58,605 bases of DNA, taken from the NCBI RefSeq assembly GCF_032586235.1, contig NZ_JAWHTD010000026.1, forward strand, positions 1 to 58,605. The letters run 5' to 3'. The DNA comes from Aestuariicoccus sp032586235 (GTDB taxonomy: Bacteria; Pseudomonadota; Alphaproteobacteria; Rhodobacterales; Rhodobacteraceae). The first letter of the stretch is position 1, and each line of letters starts with the position of its first letter. Below are positions 19,945-28,884 of the stretch, piece after piece. The notes below the pieces were generated by a model that saw only the letters and a program-made list of their open reading frames with translations, did not search any database and had not been told where the DNA came from. The translations under genes and the position numbers were made by a program.

Positions 19945-20538
19945 TCAGCGGCGCAGCTTCTCGACCTCGGCCCTGATGTCGAAGAGCCTGTTGGACAGGG
20001 TCGCGCGGTCCAGCGCGCCCAGCACGACCGTGGTCTGCTGGCCGTCGCCATCGGTGATCACCCATTGCCGCAGCTCCACCGGATCGCCGGTGAACTTCAG
20101 CTGGATGGTGCCGTATTCCGGCCTTTCGGGATCGCGCGCGGTGACGATCGTCGAGGTGCCGTCATAATCATGCGCCGTCACCATCCCGGCCCGCGCCAGA
20201 TCCACATTACGCGCCAGGATGATCGACAGCGGCGTCTGGTTCAGCGGATAGGTGTCCGGCACCGCCCCCAGCTTGCGGTCGAGGATATGCACCGCGCCCG
20301 CGCCCACCAGCACCAGCGCCCGCTCCGGCGGATCATAGTCGAACCGCATCTTGCCGGGCCGCTTGATGTAAAGCGTGCCTGTGCTCAGCGTGCCGTCGGA
20401 ATTGATCTGTGTGATCTTGCCCTCCGCCGACTGGATCCCGTTGAGATACCGCGACACCTCGTTCAGCGACAGCTTTTCGGCCGCAGCCGGCAGCGCCAGC
20501 GTCACCAGAAACGCCGCGGCGGTCAGAATACGAAACAT
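19945..20538 (-). CDS. lolA: Outer-membrane lipoprotein carrier protein LolA family
   Basis: A 197-residue periplasmic protein with a signal peptide (residues 1-20, ending LPAAA). The fold signature includes ITQINSDGTLSTGTLYIKRP and MRFDYDPPERALVLVG, as in LolA, which ferries lipoproteins from the LolCDE complex to the outer membrane. It sits downstream of ftsK on the same strand, separated by 216 bases that contain a dispersed repeat copy. Confidence 0.9.
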   Translation of the reverse strand: MFRILTAAAFLVTLALPAAAEKLSLNEVSRYLNGIQSAEGKITQINSDGTLSTGTLYIKRPGKMRFDYDPPERALVLVGAGAVHILDRKLGAVPDTYPLNQTPLSIILARNVDLARAGMVTAHDYDGTSTIVTARDPERPEYGTIQLKFTGDPVELRQWVITDGDGQQTTVVLGALDRATLSNRLFDIRAEVEKLRR

Positions 20539-20680
20539 CTGCGTGGTCCTTGCTGCTCTCGTCGCCCGCCTTGTCGCACGAACCTCGCGGTTATGCGATA
20601 GCAGGCCCCTTCAAGCAGATATCGTCAGCAAGCCTCCGCCATTCAACCGCCCCCTGAAACCAACGCGCCCCGCCCCCTGC

Positions 20681-20726
20681 TTCTTCTTGGCGAAAATACT
20701 CCGGGGGTTTGGGGGCTGGCCCCCAA
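20681..20726 (+). repeat. Dispersed bipartite repeat, subtype B
   Basis: The core at 20681-20707 begins TTCTTCTTGG and ends AAAATACTCCGGGGG. It is followed by a hairpin at 20709-20726 (TTGGGGGC, TG, GCCCCCAA). In the direction of ftsK transcription the hairpin comes first. The core matches 37211-37237 in 26 of 27 bases and subtype A in 20 of 26. Confidence 0.82.
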
Positions 20727-20754
20727 TCGAACCTGCGAGCGGGGGGCCAGCCAC

Positions 20755-23679
20755 CTACTGCTCGGGCACCAGGATCTCACGCTTGCCCACATGGTTGGCC
20801 GAGGACACGACGCCCTCGTCCTCCATCTGCTCGACCAGCCGCGCGGCCTTGTTGTAGCCGATGGCCAGCTTGCGCTGGATATAGGAGGTCGAGCATTTGC
20901 GGTCCTTGATCACGATGGCCACCGCCTGATCGTAAAGCGCGTCCTCGCCATCGGTATTGCCGCCCGTCGACAGGCCCAGCACCGCGTCGATGTTCTCGGC
21001 CTTCTCGTCGTCCGGCCCCTGCACCACGCCCGAGACATATTCCGGCGGGCCGAAGGCCTTGAGGTGGTTGACCACCTCCTCGACCTCTTCGTCCGACACG
21101 AATGGCCCGTGGCAGCGGGTGATCTTGGCCCCGCCCGCCATGTAAAGCATGTCACCCATGCCCAGCAGCTGCTCGGCGCCCATTTCGCCCAGGATCGTGC
21201 GGCTGTCGATCTTCGACGTCACCTGGAAGGAAATCCGGGTGGGGAAGTTGGCCTTGATCGTGCCGGTGATCACGTCGACCGACGGGCGCTGCGTGGCCAT
21301 GATCAGGTGAATGCCCGACGCCCGCGCCATCTGCGCCAGGCGCTGGATGCAGGCCTCGATCTCCTTGCCCGCGACCATCATAAGGTCGGCCATTTCGTCG
21401 ACGATGACGACGATATAGGGCATCTTCCTGGGCTCGAATTCCTCGGTCTCGAAAATGGGCTCGCCGGTGTCGTCGTCGAACCCGGTCTGCACGGTGCGCT
21501 CGAACATCTCGTTGCGGCTCAGCGCGTCGGCGACGCGGCCGTTGTAGCCGTCGATGTTGCGCACGCCCATCTTCGACATCTTGCGATAGCGCTCCTCCAT
21601 CTCGCCCACGACCCATTTCAGCGCCACGACAGCCTTCTTGGGGTCGGTCACCACCGGGCTCAGCAGATGCGGGATGCCGTCATAGACGCTCAGTTCCAGC
21701 ATCTTGGGGTCGATCATCACCAACCGCAGATCGTTCGGCGTCAGCTTGTAGAGCAGGCTCAGGATCATTGTGTTGATCGCCACCGACTTGCCCGACCCGG
21801 TGGTCCCCGCGATCAGCAGGTGAGGCATCTTGGCCAGGTTGGCGACCATCGGATCGCCGCCGATATCCTTGCCCAGCGCCAGCGGCAGCTTGTGGTTGCC
21901 GTCGCCGTATTCGCGGCTCGACAGGATCTCGCGGAAGCCCACCATCTCGCGGTTGTCGTTGGGCAGTTCGATCCCGATCACCGACCGCCCCGGCACGGTC
22001 GAGACCCGCGCCGACAGCGCCGACATCGACCGCGCGATATCGTCCGCCAGCCCGATCACGCGGCTGGCCTTGAGGCCCGGCGCGGGCTCCAGCTCGTACA
22101 TGGTCACGACCGGGCCGGGGCGGACGCTGACGATCTCTCCCTTGACGCCGTAATCGTCCAGCACCGCCTCGAGCATACGCGCGTTTTCCTCCAGCGCCTC
22201 ATCGCTGAGGTGGTGACGCTCGATCCGGTCGGGGTTCATCAAAAGGTTCAGCGGCGGCAATTCGTAATCCACCGCGTTATCCTCGAATTGCAACTGAGGC
22301 TGCGCCTCGGCCTTGGCGCGGCGCGACGGCTGCACGGTCTTGCGCGCGGGCTGCTGCACGACCTTCTTGGGCTGCGGCTGCGGCACAGCCACGGGGACGG
22401 GCGCGCGGGTGAACGCGACGGGCGGCGTGTCCTCGGGCGCGCCGTAATCGTCGGCGTCGCCGTAATCGCCGTAATCGTCGAAATCGCGGAAATCGTCCAG
22501 ATCGTCGGTCAGCTCCATCGCCTCGGGCTCGGGCGGCAGCGCGGGCGCGGCGGGGGCCGCCGCGCGGGATGCGGTCAGCGGCGGCTCGGGCGGCAGGTTG
22601 CCGGGCTGCGGCTTGACGATCAGCGGATCTGGGCCGCGCCCGCGGCCTTTGGTCAGCGGCTTCGACGGGTCCGGCTGCGGCGCAATCGCACCGGGCTGCT
22701 CGCGCACGCGGGACTTGATGACATCGGCGATCTTGGCGCGGATGCGATCCTCGCCCGGCGCCTCGACGTCGTGATCCACCGCGCCTGTCGGCACCAGCTC
22801 GGGTTCCGGCAAGACTTCGGGCCGCTTGATCAGCGCGGGCATCCGCGACAGAAAGCCGGTCTTTTCAGGCATGGCTGCAGGGGCCGCGGGCACGGGGGCG
22901 CGCGGCTGCGGGGCCGGAACGGCCTCTTGCGCGGCGGCCCAAGCGGCGGCCTCGGCCGCCTCGGCGGCGCGCTTTTCGCGGCGCTGCGCCTGCGCGGCCT
23001 GCATCCTCTGCGCGGCGACCACGGCGCCGCTGGCGCCTCGGCCCAGCACGGTCAACAGCGTGGCATAGACCATGACAACCCCCACCACGAGGAACCGCAG
23101 GATGCGGCGCAGCTCGGCCAGGGTGAAGCCCAGCACAAAGGCCCCCATCGCGACGATGGCAACCCCCAGCACCACCATCGCCAGCTTCAGCGACAGCCCG
23201 ATACCCAGCGGCACGAGGTTCAGCAGCGACCCCATCATCATGTCGCCGAAAAGCCCGCCGAGGCCGAAGGAATGGCTCCACTCCGGGCCGACGGTCTGGC
23301 CGGCGGCATAGACGGCGGCGACAGCGATCCAGATCGGTGCGAAGATCACCCGCGCCAGCGCGCGGCCCTCTCCCAGATGCAGCGCGAACCGCACCCCCCA
23401 GATCAGCAGCACCAGCGCCAGACCCCAGCTGCCCCAGCCCACGATCATGAAAAGCGGCGCGGCCACCGACGCGCCCAGGCGGCCCATCCAGTTCTGCACC
23501 GGCGCATCCGTCGCCGACAGCCAGCTGGGATCGTCCGGCGTGTAAGACGCGATCATCGCGGCAGCGGCGAGGCCCAGGCCGATCAGCACAAGGCCGATCA
23601 ACTCCTTGCCGCGCTTTTCGATCGCGGCCGCCATGTTGCTGTCGAAAAGGGGATCGCGCCCCCGTGCCTGATATGCCAT
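20755..23679 (-). CDS. ftsK: DNA translocase FtsK
   Basis: A 974-residue septal DNA pump. The N-terminal third has four membrane helices (residues about 25-200), followed by a long proline-, alanine- and acidic-rich linker. The motor has Walker A GTTGSGKSVAIN near residue 625, Walker B in YIVVIVDEMADLMM, and MATQRPSVDV. The C-terminal gamma winged helix (CSTSYIQRKLAIGYNKAA) would read KOPS-like sequences and activate XerCD. It is followed by lolA and preceded by an aminotransferase gene on the same strand. Confidence 0.97.
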   Translation of the reverse strand: MAYQARGRDPLFDSNMAAAIEKRGKELIGLVLIGLGLAAAAMIASYTPDDPSWLSATDAPVQNWMGRLGASVAAPLFMIVGWGSWGLALVLLIWGVRFALHLGEGRALARVIFAPIWIAVAAVYAAGQTVGPEWSHSFGLGGLFGDMMMGSLLNLVPLGIGLSLKLAMVVLGVAIVAMGAFVLGFTLAELRRILRFLVVGVVMVYATLLTVLGRGASGAVVAAQRMQAAQAQRREKRAAEAAEAAAWAAAQEAVPAPQPRAPVPAAPAAMPEKTGFLSRMPALIKRPEVLPEPELVPTGAVDHDVEAPGEDRIRAKIADVIKSRVREQPGAIAPQPDPSKPLTKGRGRGPDPLIVKPQPGNLPPEPPLTASRAAAPAAPALPPEPEAMELTDDLDDFRDFDDYGDYGDADDYGAPEDTPPVAFTRAPVPVAVPQPQPKKVVQQPARKTVQPSRRAKAEAQPQLQFEDNAVDYELPPLNLLMNPDRIERHHLSDEALEENARMLEAVLDDYGVKGEIVSVRPGPVVTMYELEPAPGLKASRVIGLADDIARSMSALSARVSTVPGRSVIGIELPNDNREMVGFREILSSREYGDGNHKLPLALGKDIGGDPMVANLAKMPHLLIAGTTGSGKSVAINTMILSLLYKLTPNDLRLVMIDPKMLELSVYDGIPHLLSPVVTDPKKAVVALKWVVGEMEERYRKMSKMGVRNIDGYNGRVADALSRNEMFERTVQTGFDDDTGEPIFETEEFEPRKMPYIVVIVDEMADLMMVAGKEIEACIQRLAQMARASGIHLIMATQRPSVDVITGTIKANFPTRISFQVTSKIDSRTILGEMGAEQLLGMGDMLYMAGGAKITRCHGPFVSDEEVEEVVNHLKAFGPPEYVSGVVQGPDDEKAENIDAVLGLSTGGNTDGEDALYDQAVAIVIKDRKCSTSYIQRKLAIGYNKAARLVEQMEDEGVVSSANHVGKREILVPEQ

Positions 23680-23696
23680 TTACTCGCCTCGTCTTT

Positions 23697-24893
23697 TTAT
23701 TCTTGTCCGTAGAGACAATCCCGGATGCGGATCAGTCCCTTTTCGGTCTCGTCTTTCGGGGCCACCATGGCGACCCTTATGAAGGGTTTGCCCGGATTGC
23801 CCATGCCAGTGTCTGTCCCCGTGTCGCGCGACAGATAGGCCCCCGGCAGCACGCGCACGCCGGTCTCTTGCCAGAGCTTCAGCGCCGCCGCCTCGCCATC
23901 CTCGACAGGCAGCCACAGGAAGAACCCCGCCTGCGGCGGCATGTAGCCCGGCACGTTGCCGAAGATGCGGTCGGCCATGGCGTATTTCTCGGCGTAAAGC
24001 GCACGGTTCTCGATGACGTGGTCCTCATCCGCCCAGACCGCCTCGGCCACCTTCTGCAGCGGCAGCGGCAGCGGCGCGCCGGAATAGGCGCGCAGCTGCT
24101 TGATCCGCTTGATGCTTTCCGGCCCGCCGGCGACGAAACCCGACCGCAGCCCCGGCAGGTTCGACCGCTTGGACAGCGAATGAAAGATCACCACGCGCTC
24201 GGGATGCGCGCCCATCCGCCGCGCCACCTGCAGCGCGCCGGGGGGCGGGGCGTCGCGGTAGATCTCGGAATAGCATTCGTCGGCAAGGATCTGGAAATCG
24301 TGCCGCTCGGCCAGTGCGATCAGGGTCTCCCAATAGGCCTCGCTTGCGATGGCGCCCTGCGGGTTGGCGGGCGAACAGATATAGACCAGCGCAGTGCGGT
24401 CCAGCACCTCTTCGGGCAGGGCGCCGTAATCCGGCAGATGATCGGTTGCAGCGGTGGCGGGCACCATGATCGGCTCGGCCCCGACCGAAATCGCGGCCAC
24501 CATGTAGACCTGGTAGAAGGGGTTGGGCGTCAGCACGGCCGGGGTCTGGCCATGCTTGACCTCGGGGCAGAGCGCCATGGCCGCGTTGTAAAGCCCCTCG
24601 CGCGTGCCGTTGAGCGGCATGATCTGGCTGTCCGCATCGACGTTCACGCCATAACGCCGGGCGATCCAGGCGGCGATGGCCGCGCGCAGCTCGGGCGTGC
24701 CGTCGTTGGGCGGGTAGCGGTTGAAGCCGTCGACGTTGCTGGCGAGAATCGCGGCGATCCAGGGCGGAAAGGCGTGTTTGGGCTCGCCGATGGTCATGTG
24801 AATGACCTCGCCGCCCGGCGCGTGCACGTCCAGCAGCGCGCGCAGGCGCGGGAATGCATAGGCCGGTAGGTTCGAGAACCGCTCGGGAAACAT
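23697..24893 (-). CDS. Class I/II aminotransferase, possibly succinyldiaminopimelate aminotransferase
   Basis: A 398-residue fold-I PLP enzyme with the PLP lysine in FHSLSKRSNLPGLRSG, substrate arginine near KPFIRVAMV, and ICSPANPQGA and LADECYSEIY around the cofactor. The N-terminus MTIGEPKHAFPPW matches DapC-type aminotransferases of lysine biosynthesis, but related enzymes are hard to separate by eye. It sits 17 bases before ftsK on the same strand and may be cotranscribed. Confidence 0.85.
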   Translation of the reverse strand: MFPERFSNLPAYAFPRLRALLDVHAPGGEVIHMTIGEPKHAFPPWIAAILASNVDGFNRYPPNDGTPELRAAIAAWIARRYGVNVDADSQIMPLNGTREGLYNAAMALCPEVKHGQTPAVLTPNPFYQVYMVAAISVGAEPIMVPATAATDHLPDYGALPEEVLDRTALVYICSPANPQGAIASEAYWETLIALAERHDFQILADECYSEIYRDAPPPGALQVARRMGAHPERVVIFHSLSKRSNLPGLRSGFVAGGPESIKRIKQLRAYSGAPLPLPLQKVAEAVWADEDHVIENRALYAEKYAMADRIFGNVPGYMPPQAGFFLWLPVEDGEAAALKLWQETGVRVLPGAYLSRDTGTDTGMGNPGKPFIRVAMVAPKDETEKGLIRIRDCLYGQE

Positions 24894-25096
24894 GAATGAC
24901 TGCCTCTGGATGCGGGATCATTGGCGCCCCGCGTTGCGTGCAGGATACGGAATGGCGCTGCCCGCGTCCAGAAAAAGCCTGCGCCGTCAGGGGGCTGTGG
25001 CGCGAAAGCCGCAGGTGGGGCCCGGGCGGCAGCTCCTCCGCCCTGCGGGCGTCCTCGCGAGGAAGACCCGCAAGGGACTGACGAGCGCCCCGCCCC

Positions 25097-26428
25097 TCAG
25101 CCCAGCGCCGCCTCGGCGACCGCGGCGACCTGCAAAAGCGCCTCTTCCCCCATCGCCCGGCCCATCAGCATGACCCCGCAGCTGGGCGTGCCGGAGGGCA
25201 GGGTGATCGCGCTCAGCCCCATCAGGTTGCCCACCCTTGTGTTGCGCAGGGTCAGCAGGTTCTCGGTCACGTAATACTCCCCCTGCTCCATCAGCTTGTC
25301 GAGCTTCGGCGGCAGGTTCGGCGCGGTCGGGCAGAGCACCGCGTCATACTCTGCCATGCGCGCCGCCCAGAGCTTGCGCGCCGCCTCCAGCCGCTGCCAC
25401 CCAGCCACGTAATCGGCGCCCGAAAACGCCTTGCCGCCTTCGAACCGTTCGCGGATCGGCGCGAACATCAGTTCGGGCTGCGCGGTGATCTCGTCGCGCC
25501 AGGTGCCCCAAGCCTCGGTCGTGTAGAGCAGGCCGGCGTCGGCCATCGGCCCTTCGATCTCCGGCGCGTCGATCCAGTCGATCGCCGCGCCCGCCCGCTC
25601 CAGCCGCTCCAGCGCGCCGGCATAGGCCGCGCGCGGAGCGTCGCGCAGATCGTCCATGACGATGGTGCGCAGCGCCGCCAGGCGGCGGCCGCGCAACGGC
25701 AGCGCGCCCTCCAGATCCACCGCCCCGGTGCCTTCCAGCGCCGCCAGCATCAGCGCCGCGTCCTCCACGGTCCGGCACAACGGCCCCACCGTGTCGAACC
25801 GCGCCGCCAGCGGCACCACCCCGTCGAGCGGGATCCGCCCCGACGTGGTCTTGAGCCCAACGAGGTCGTTCCAGGCCGCCGGGATCCGCACCGATCCGCC
25901 TGTGTCCGACCCCACCGCTGCCGCCGCCAGCCCAAAGGCCACCGACGCCGCCGCCCCCGAGGACGACCCGCCCGCCACCGCCTCGGCGTCGTTGACGCAG
26001 GGCGGCGTCGCTGTGACCGGGTTCAGCCCCAACCCCGAGAACGCCAGTTCCGACATATGGGTCTTGCCCAGGCACACCAGCCCCATCCGCGTCGCCGTTT
26101 CCAGCACCGGCGCGTCGGCCTCGGGCACCCGGCCCTTGAGCAAGGCCGATCCCGCCTCGGTCGCCACCCCGGCCGTGTCGAAGAGATCCTTCCAGCTGAC
26201 AGGCACCCCGTCCAGCGGCGACAGCCGTTCGCCCTTCCACGCGCGTTCCGATGCGGCCGCGGCCTCGGCCAGGGCGCGCTCGGGCGTCAGGCGGGCGTAG
26301 ATGCGGTCGCGCAGAGGATACGCCTCGATCTTGTCGAGATAGGCCTGCGTCACCTCGCGCGGGTCGGCCTCGCCCCGGTCATAGGCGCGTCCCAGGTCGG
26401 CGGCGGTTGTCGTGGTCCAGTCGGTCAT
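25097..26428 (-). CDS. Amidase (amidase signature family)
   Basis: A 443-residue amide hydrolase with the Ser-cisSer-Lys triad: K80 in VSWKDLF, cis-Ser S155 in GGSSSGAAAS and nucleophile S179 in GSDTGGSVRIPA. The start at 26428 (MTDWTTTTAADL) is preferred, since the upstream extension overlaps the divergent hydroxylase gene. The family ranges from Glu-tRNA amidotransferase A subunits to catabolic amidases; standing alone without gatB or gatC favours a catabolic enzyme. Confidence 0.92.
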   Translation of the reverse strand: MTDWTTTTAADLGRAYDRGEADPREVTQAYLDKIEAYPLRDRIYARLTPERALAEAAAASERAWKGERLSPLDGVPVSWKDLFDTAGVATEAGSALLKGRVPEADAPVLETATRMGLVCLGKTHMSELAFSGLGLNPVTATPPCVNDAEAVAGGSSSGAAASVAFGLAAAAVGSDTGGSVRIPAAWNDLVGLKTTSGRIPLDGVVPLAARFDTVGPLCRTVEDAALMLAALEGTGAVDLEGALPLRGRRLAALRTIVMDDLRDAPRAAYAGALERLERAGAAIDWIDAPEIEGPMADAGLLYTTEAWGTWRDEITAQPELMFAPIRERFEGGKAFSGADYVAGWQRLEAARKLWAARMAEYDAVLCPTAPNLPPKLDKLMEQGEYYVTENLLTLRNTRVGNLMGLSAITLPSGTPSCGVMLMGRAMGEEALLQVAAVAEAALG

Positions 26429-26513
26429 GCGGCCCTCCGTTGCGGTCGGTGCCGCGACGGTAGCGGCACGCGGGCGCATGGACAATCCCGCCCGGGCGGC
26501 CATATTGCGCCCC

Positions 26514-27731
26514 ATGACGCATGACACCGATATCGCGATCGTCGGCGGCGGCCTCAACGGCGCCGCCCTGGCGCTTGCCCTGGCGCAATCCGGGCTGACG
26601 GTCACCATGATCGACGCCCTGCCGCTGGACACCCGCAAGGACCCCGGCTTTGACGGGCGCTCCTACGCGATGGCGCTGGCCTCGGTGCGGATGATGGCGG
26701 CGCTGGGGCTTTGGGAGCGGCTGCGCGACGACGCCCAGCCGATGCACGAGATCAAGGTGACGGATGGCCGTGTCGGCGACGGCGCGGCCTTTCTCGGCCT
26801 GCATTTCGACAGCGCCGAGATCGAGGAAGGCCCGATGGGCCACATGGTCGAGGACCGCCACCTGCGCGCCGCCCTGCTCGACGCCGTCGCCGCCGAGGAC
26901 CGGATCGCCCATCTGGCTGGCCAAACCGTGGTGGCCCAGGACACCGGCGCACGCGCCGCCACCCTGCAGCTCGCGGGCGGCGGCACCTTGACCGCGCGGC
27001 TGATCGTCGGGGCGGACGGACGGCAGAGCGGCACCGCCGCGCGGGCCGGGATCACCCGCACTGGCTGGAGCTATGACCAGACCGCTTTGGTCTGCGCCAT
27101 CGCCCATGAAAAGCCGCACCACGGCGTCGCGCATCAGTTCTTCATGCCGCCCGGCCCGCTGGCGATCCTGCCGCTCAAGGGCAACCGCAGCTCGATCGTC
27201 TGGAGCGAGCGCAGCGCCCTCGCCCGGCAGATCAACGCCCTGCCCGACGAACGGTATCTCGAGGTGCTGCGCCCGCGCTTCGGCGACTTCCTGGGCGAGA
27301 TCAGCCTCGCAGGCGCGCGCTTCACCTACCCGCTGGGGCTGACCATCGCCAATGCCTTCGTGGCCGAGCGGCTGGCGCTGGTGGGCGACGCCGCGCACGG
27401 GCTGCACCCCATCGCCGGGCAGGGGCTGAACGCCGGTCTGCGCGACGTGGCCGCGCTGGCCCATGTCATAGCCCACGCCACCCGGCGGGGCGAAGATTTC
27501 GCCAGCGCCCCGGTGCTGGCGCGCTACCAGTCCTGGCGGCGCTTCGACACCGCCGCGCTGGCCGCCGCGACCGATCTCTTCAACCGGCTCTTCTCGAACG
27601 ACAACCCGATCCTTCGGCTGGGGCGCGATCTGGGCATGCACCTGGTGCAATCCGCCCCCGGCCTGCGCCGCGGCTTCATCCGCGAGGCGGCGGGGCTGAC
27701 CGGCGATCTGCCCGACCTGATGCGCGCCTGA
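26514..27731 (+). CDS. UbiH/UbiF/COQ6-family FAD-dependent hydroxylase
   Basis: A 405-residue flavoprotein monooxygenase. The FAD fold is IAIVGGGLNGAALALAL at the N-terminus, with the middle motif IVGADGRQS and the second FAD motif GDAAHGLHPIAGQGLN. The family hydroxylates the aromatic ring during ubiquinone synthesis. Which ring position cannot be told. The gene is divergent from the amidase gene and followed by an SDR gene. Confidence 0.92.
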   Translation: MTHDTDIAIVGGGLNGAALALALAQSGLTVTMIDALPLDTRKDPGFDGRSYAMALASVRMMAALGLWERLRDDAQPMHEIKVTDGRVGDGAAFLGLHFDSAEIEEGPMGHMVEDRHLRAALLDAVAAEDRIAHLAGQTVVAQDTGARAATLQLAGGGTLTARLIVGADGRQSGTAARAGITRTGWSYDQTALVCAIAHEKPHHGVAHQFFMPPGPLAILPLKGNRSSIVWSERSALARQINALPDERYLEVLRPRFGDFLGEISLAGARFTYPLGLTIANAFVAERLALVGDAAHGLHPIAGQGLNAGLRDVAALAHVIAHATRRGEDFASAPVLARYQSWRRFDTAALAAATDLFNRLFSNDNPILRLGRDLGMHLVQSAPGLRRGFIREAAGLTGDLPDLMRA

Positions 27732-27788
27732 CATCTTCCCTCCGCCCGCGCGCCGTGCCAGACAGGGCACGACCAGGGGGAGGACCGC

Positions 27789-28553
27789 ATGACCAGTCAA
27801 ACAGCCACCAAGACGGCCATCGTCACCGGCGCCGCGCGCGGCATCGGGCTCGCCACGACCGATCTGTTCCGCGCCGCAGGCTGGCAGGTCGCGATGATCG
27901 ACCGCGATACAGAGGAACTGACCCGCGCCGCCGGGTCGCGCGACAACGTGCTGGCGGTGGATTGCGACGTCTCCAACCCGCAGGCCGTCAACTCCATGGT
28001 GCGCGAGGTCGAGGGGTGGGCCGGGCGGCTCGATGCGCTGGTCAACAACGCGGGCGTGGCCGATTTCGGCCCCATAGCAGACCATGACTTCGCCATGTGG
28101 CGCCGGGTGATGGAGACCAACCTCGACGGGGTGTTCCTCTGCTCGCAGGCCTGCGCCCCGCTCTTGCAGGCCAGCAAGGGGGCCATCGTCAACATCGGCT
28201 CGATCAGCGGGCTGCGCGCCTCGACCCTGCGGGTGGCCTATGGCACCTCGAAGGCGGCGGTGATCCAGCTGACCCGGCAGCAGGCGGCCGAACTGGGCGA
28301 ACACGGCATCCGCGCCAATTGCGTCTGCCCCGGCCCGGTGCGTACCAAGCTGGCCATGGCCGTGCACACGCAAGAGATCATCGACGCCTATCACGACGCC
28401 ATCCCGCTGAACCGCTACGGCTCGGAACAGGAGATCGCCGAGGTGATCGTCTTCCTGTGCTCCGACAAGGCGTCCTACGTGACCGGCCAGATCATCGCCG
28501 CCGACGGCGGCTTTGAATCGACCGGCGTCGGCCTGCCCGCTTTGCGGGGGTAG
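27789..28553 (+). CDS. Short-chain dehydrogenase/reductase (SDR family)
   Basis: Classical SDR of 254 residues: TGAARGIG, NNAG, catalytic Ser in NIGSISG, YGTSK, and C-terminal ADGGFESTG. A good ribosome binding site (GGGGAGGA) precedes the ATG. It lies 57 bases after the UbiH-like gene. The substrate is unknown. Confidence 0.92.
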   Translation: MTSQTATKTAIVTGAARGIGLATTDLFRAAGWQVAMIDRDTEELTRAAGSRDNVLAVDCDVSNPQAVNSMVREVEGWAGRLDALVNNAGVADFGPIADHDFAMWRRVMETNLDGVFLCSQACAPLLQASKGAIVNIGSISGLRASTLRVAYGTSKAAVIQLTRQQAAELGEHGIRANCVCPGPVRTKLAMAVHTQEIIDAYHDAIPLNRYGSEQEIAEVIVFLCSDKASYVTGQIIAADGGFESTGVGLPALRG

Positions 28554-28824
28554 GGGCGCGAGGAGACGATCCTTCACCGCCCCAAAGTCGCGGAATCAAG
28601 GCCAAAGGCCGCCTGCTGTCAGCGCCTGCCCGTCCCGGCGGGCTGGCGCTTTGCCGGGTGAACGCGCACCGATCATTCGTAGCAATGACTGGGCAGAGAT
28701 AAAGCGCACAGAACCCGGGAAGCAGCGCCATCCCACGGGCAGGCGCTGGTCGCGGCTCATCTCCAGGGACCGCGCGCAGCCGTAACGCCCAGTCAATTCA
28801 CCCTAATAAATCAATAAGTTAAAC
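28554..28824. other. Intergenic region with an imperfect palindrome
   Basis: The gap between the SDR stop and the 56-bp palindrome that ends the convergent DUF2125-type gene. It holds an inverted repeat at 28621-28650, with 12-base arms AGCGCCTGCCCG and CGGGCTGGCGCT, one mismatch and a 6-base loop. No supported gene is present; a minus-strand frame at 28492-28731 overlaps the SDR and looks spurious. Confidence 0.6.
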
Positions 28825-28880
28825 GTCAGCCTGACTGCCCCAATGTTTCGCGCGCGAAACATTGGGGCAGTCAGGCTGAC
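28825..28880. terminator. 56-bp perfect palindrome, probable intrinsic terminator of the DUF2125-type gene
   Basis: Two perfect 28-base arms with no spacer: it starts GTCAGCCTGACTGCCCC, has the centre TTTCGCGCGCGAAA, and ends with the complement. It begins four bases after the stop of the minus-strand gene. On that strand it is followed by a T-rich stretch (TTTAACTTATTGATTTATTA), which supports termination. An unspaced palindrome this long could also form a cruciform. Confidence 0.75.
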
Positions 28881-28884
28881 CTAT

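Noticed and set aside
20791..23712. A 973-codon frame antisense to ftsK
   Set aside because: It mirrors the coding strand of a clear FtsK gene; its composition is rich in His, Arg and Gln runs typical of antisense frames in high-GC DNA.
28825..28880. The palindrome as a true parS centromere site
   Set aside because: The outer hexamers match parS, but the centre is two bases longer than the consensus and the position after a stop codon fits a terminator better; kept only as a possibility in findings.
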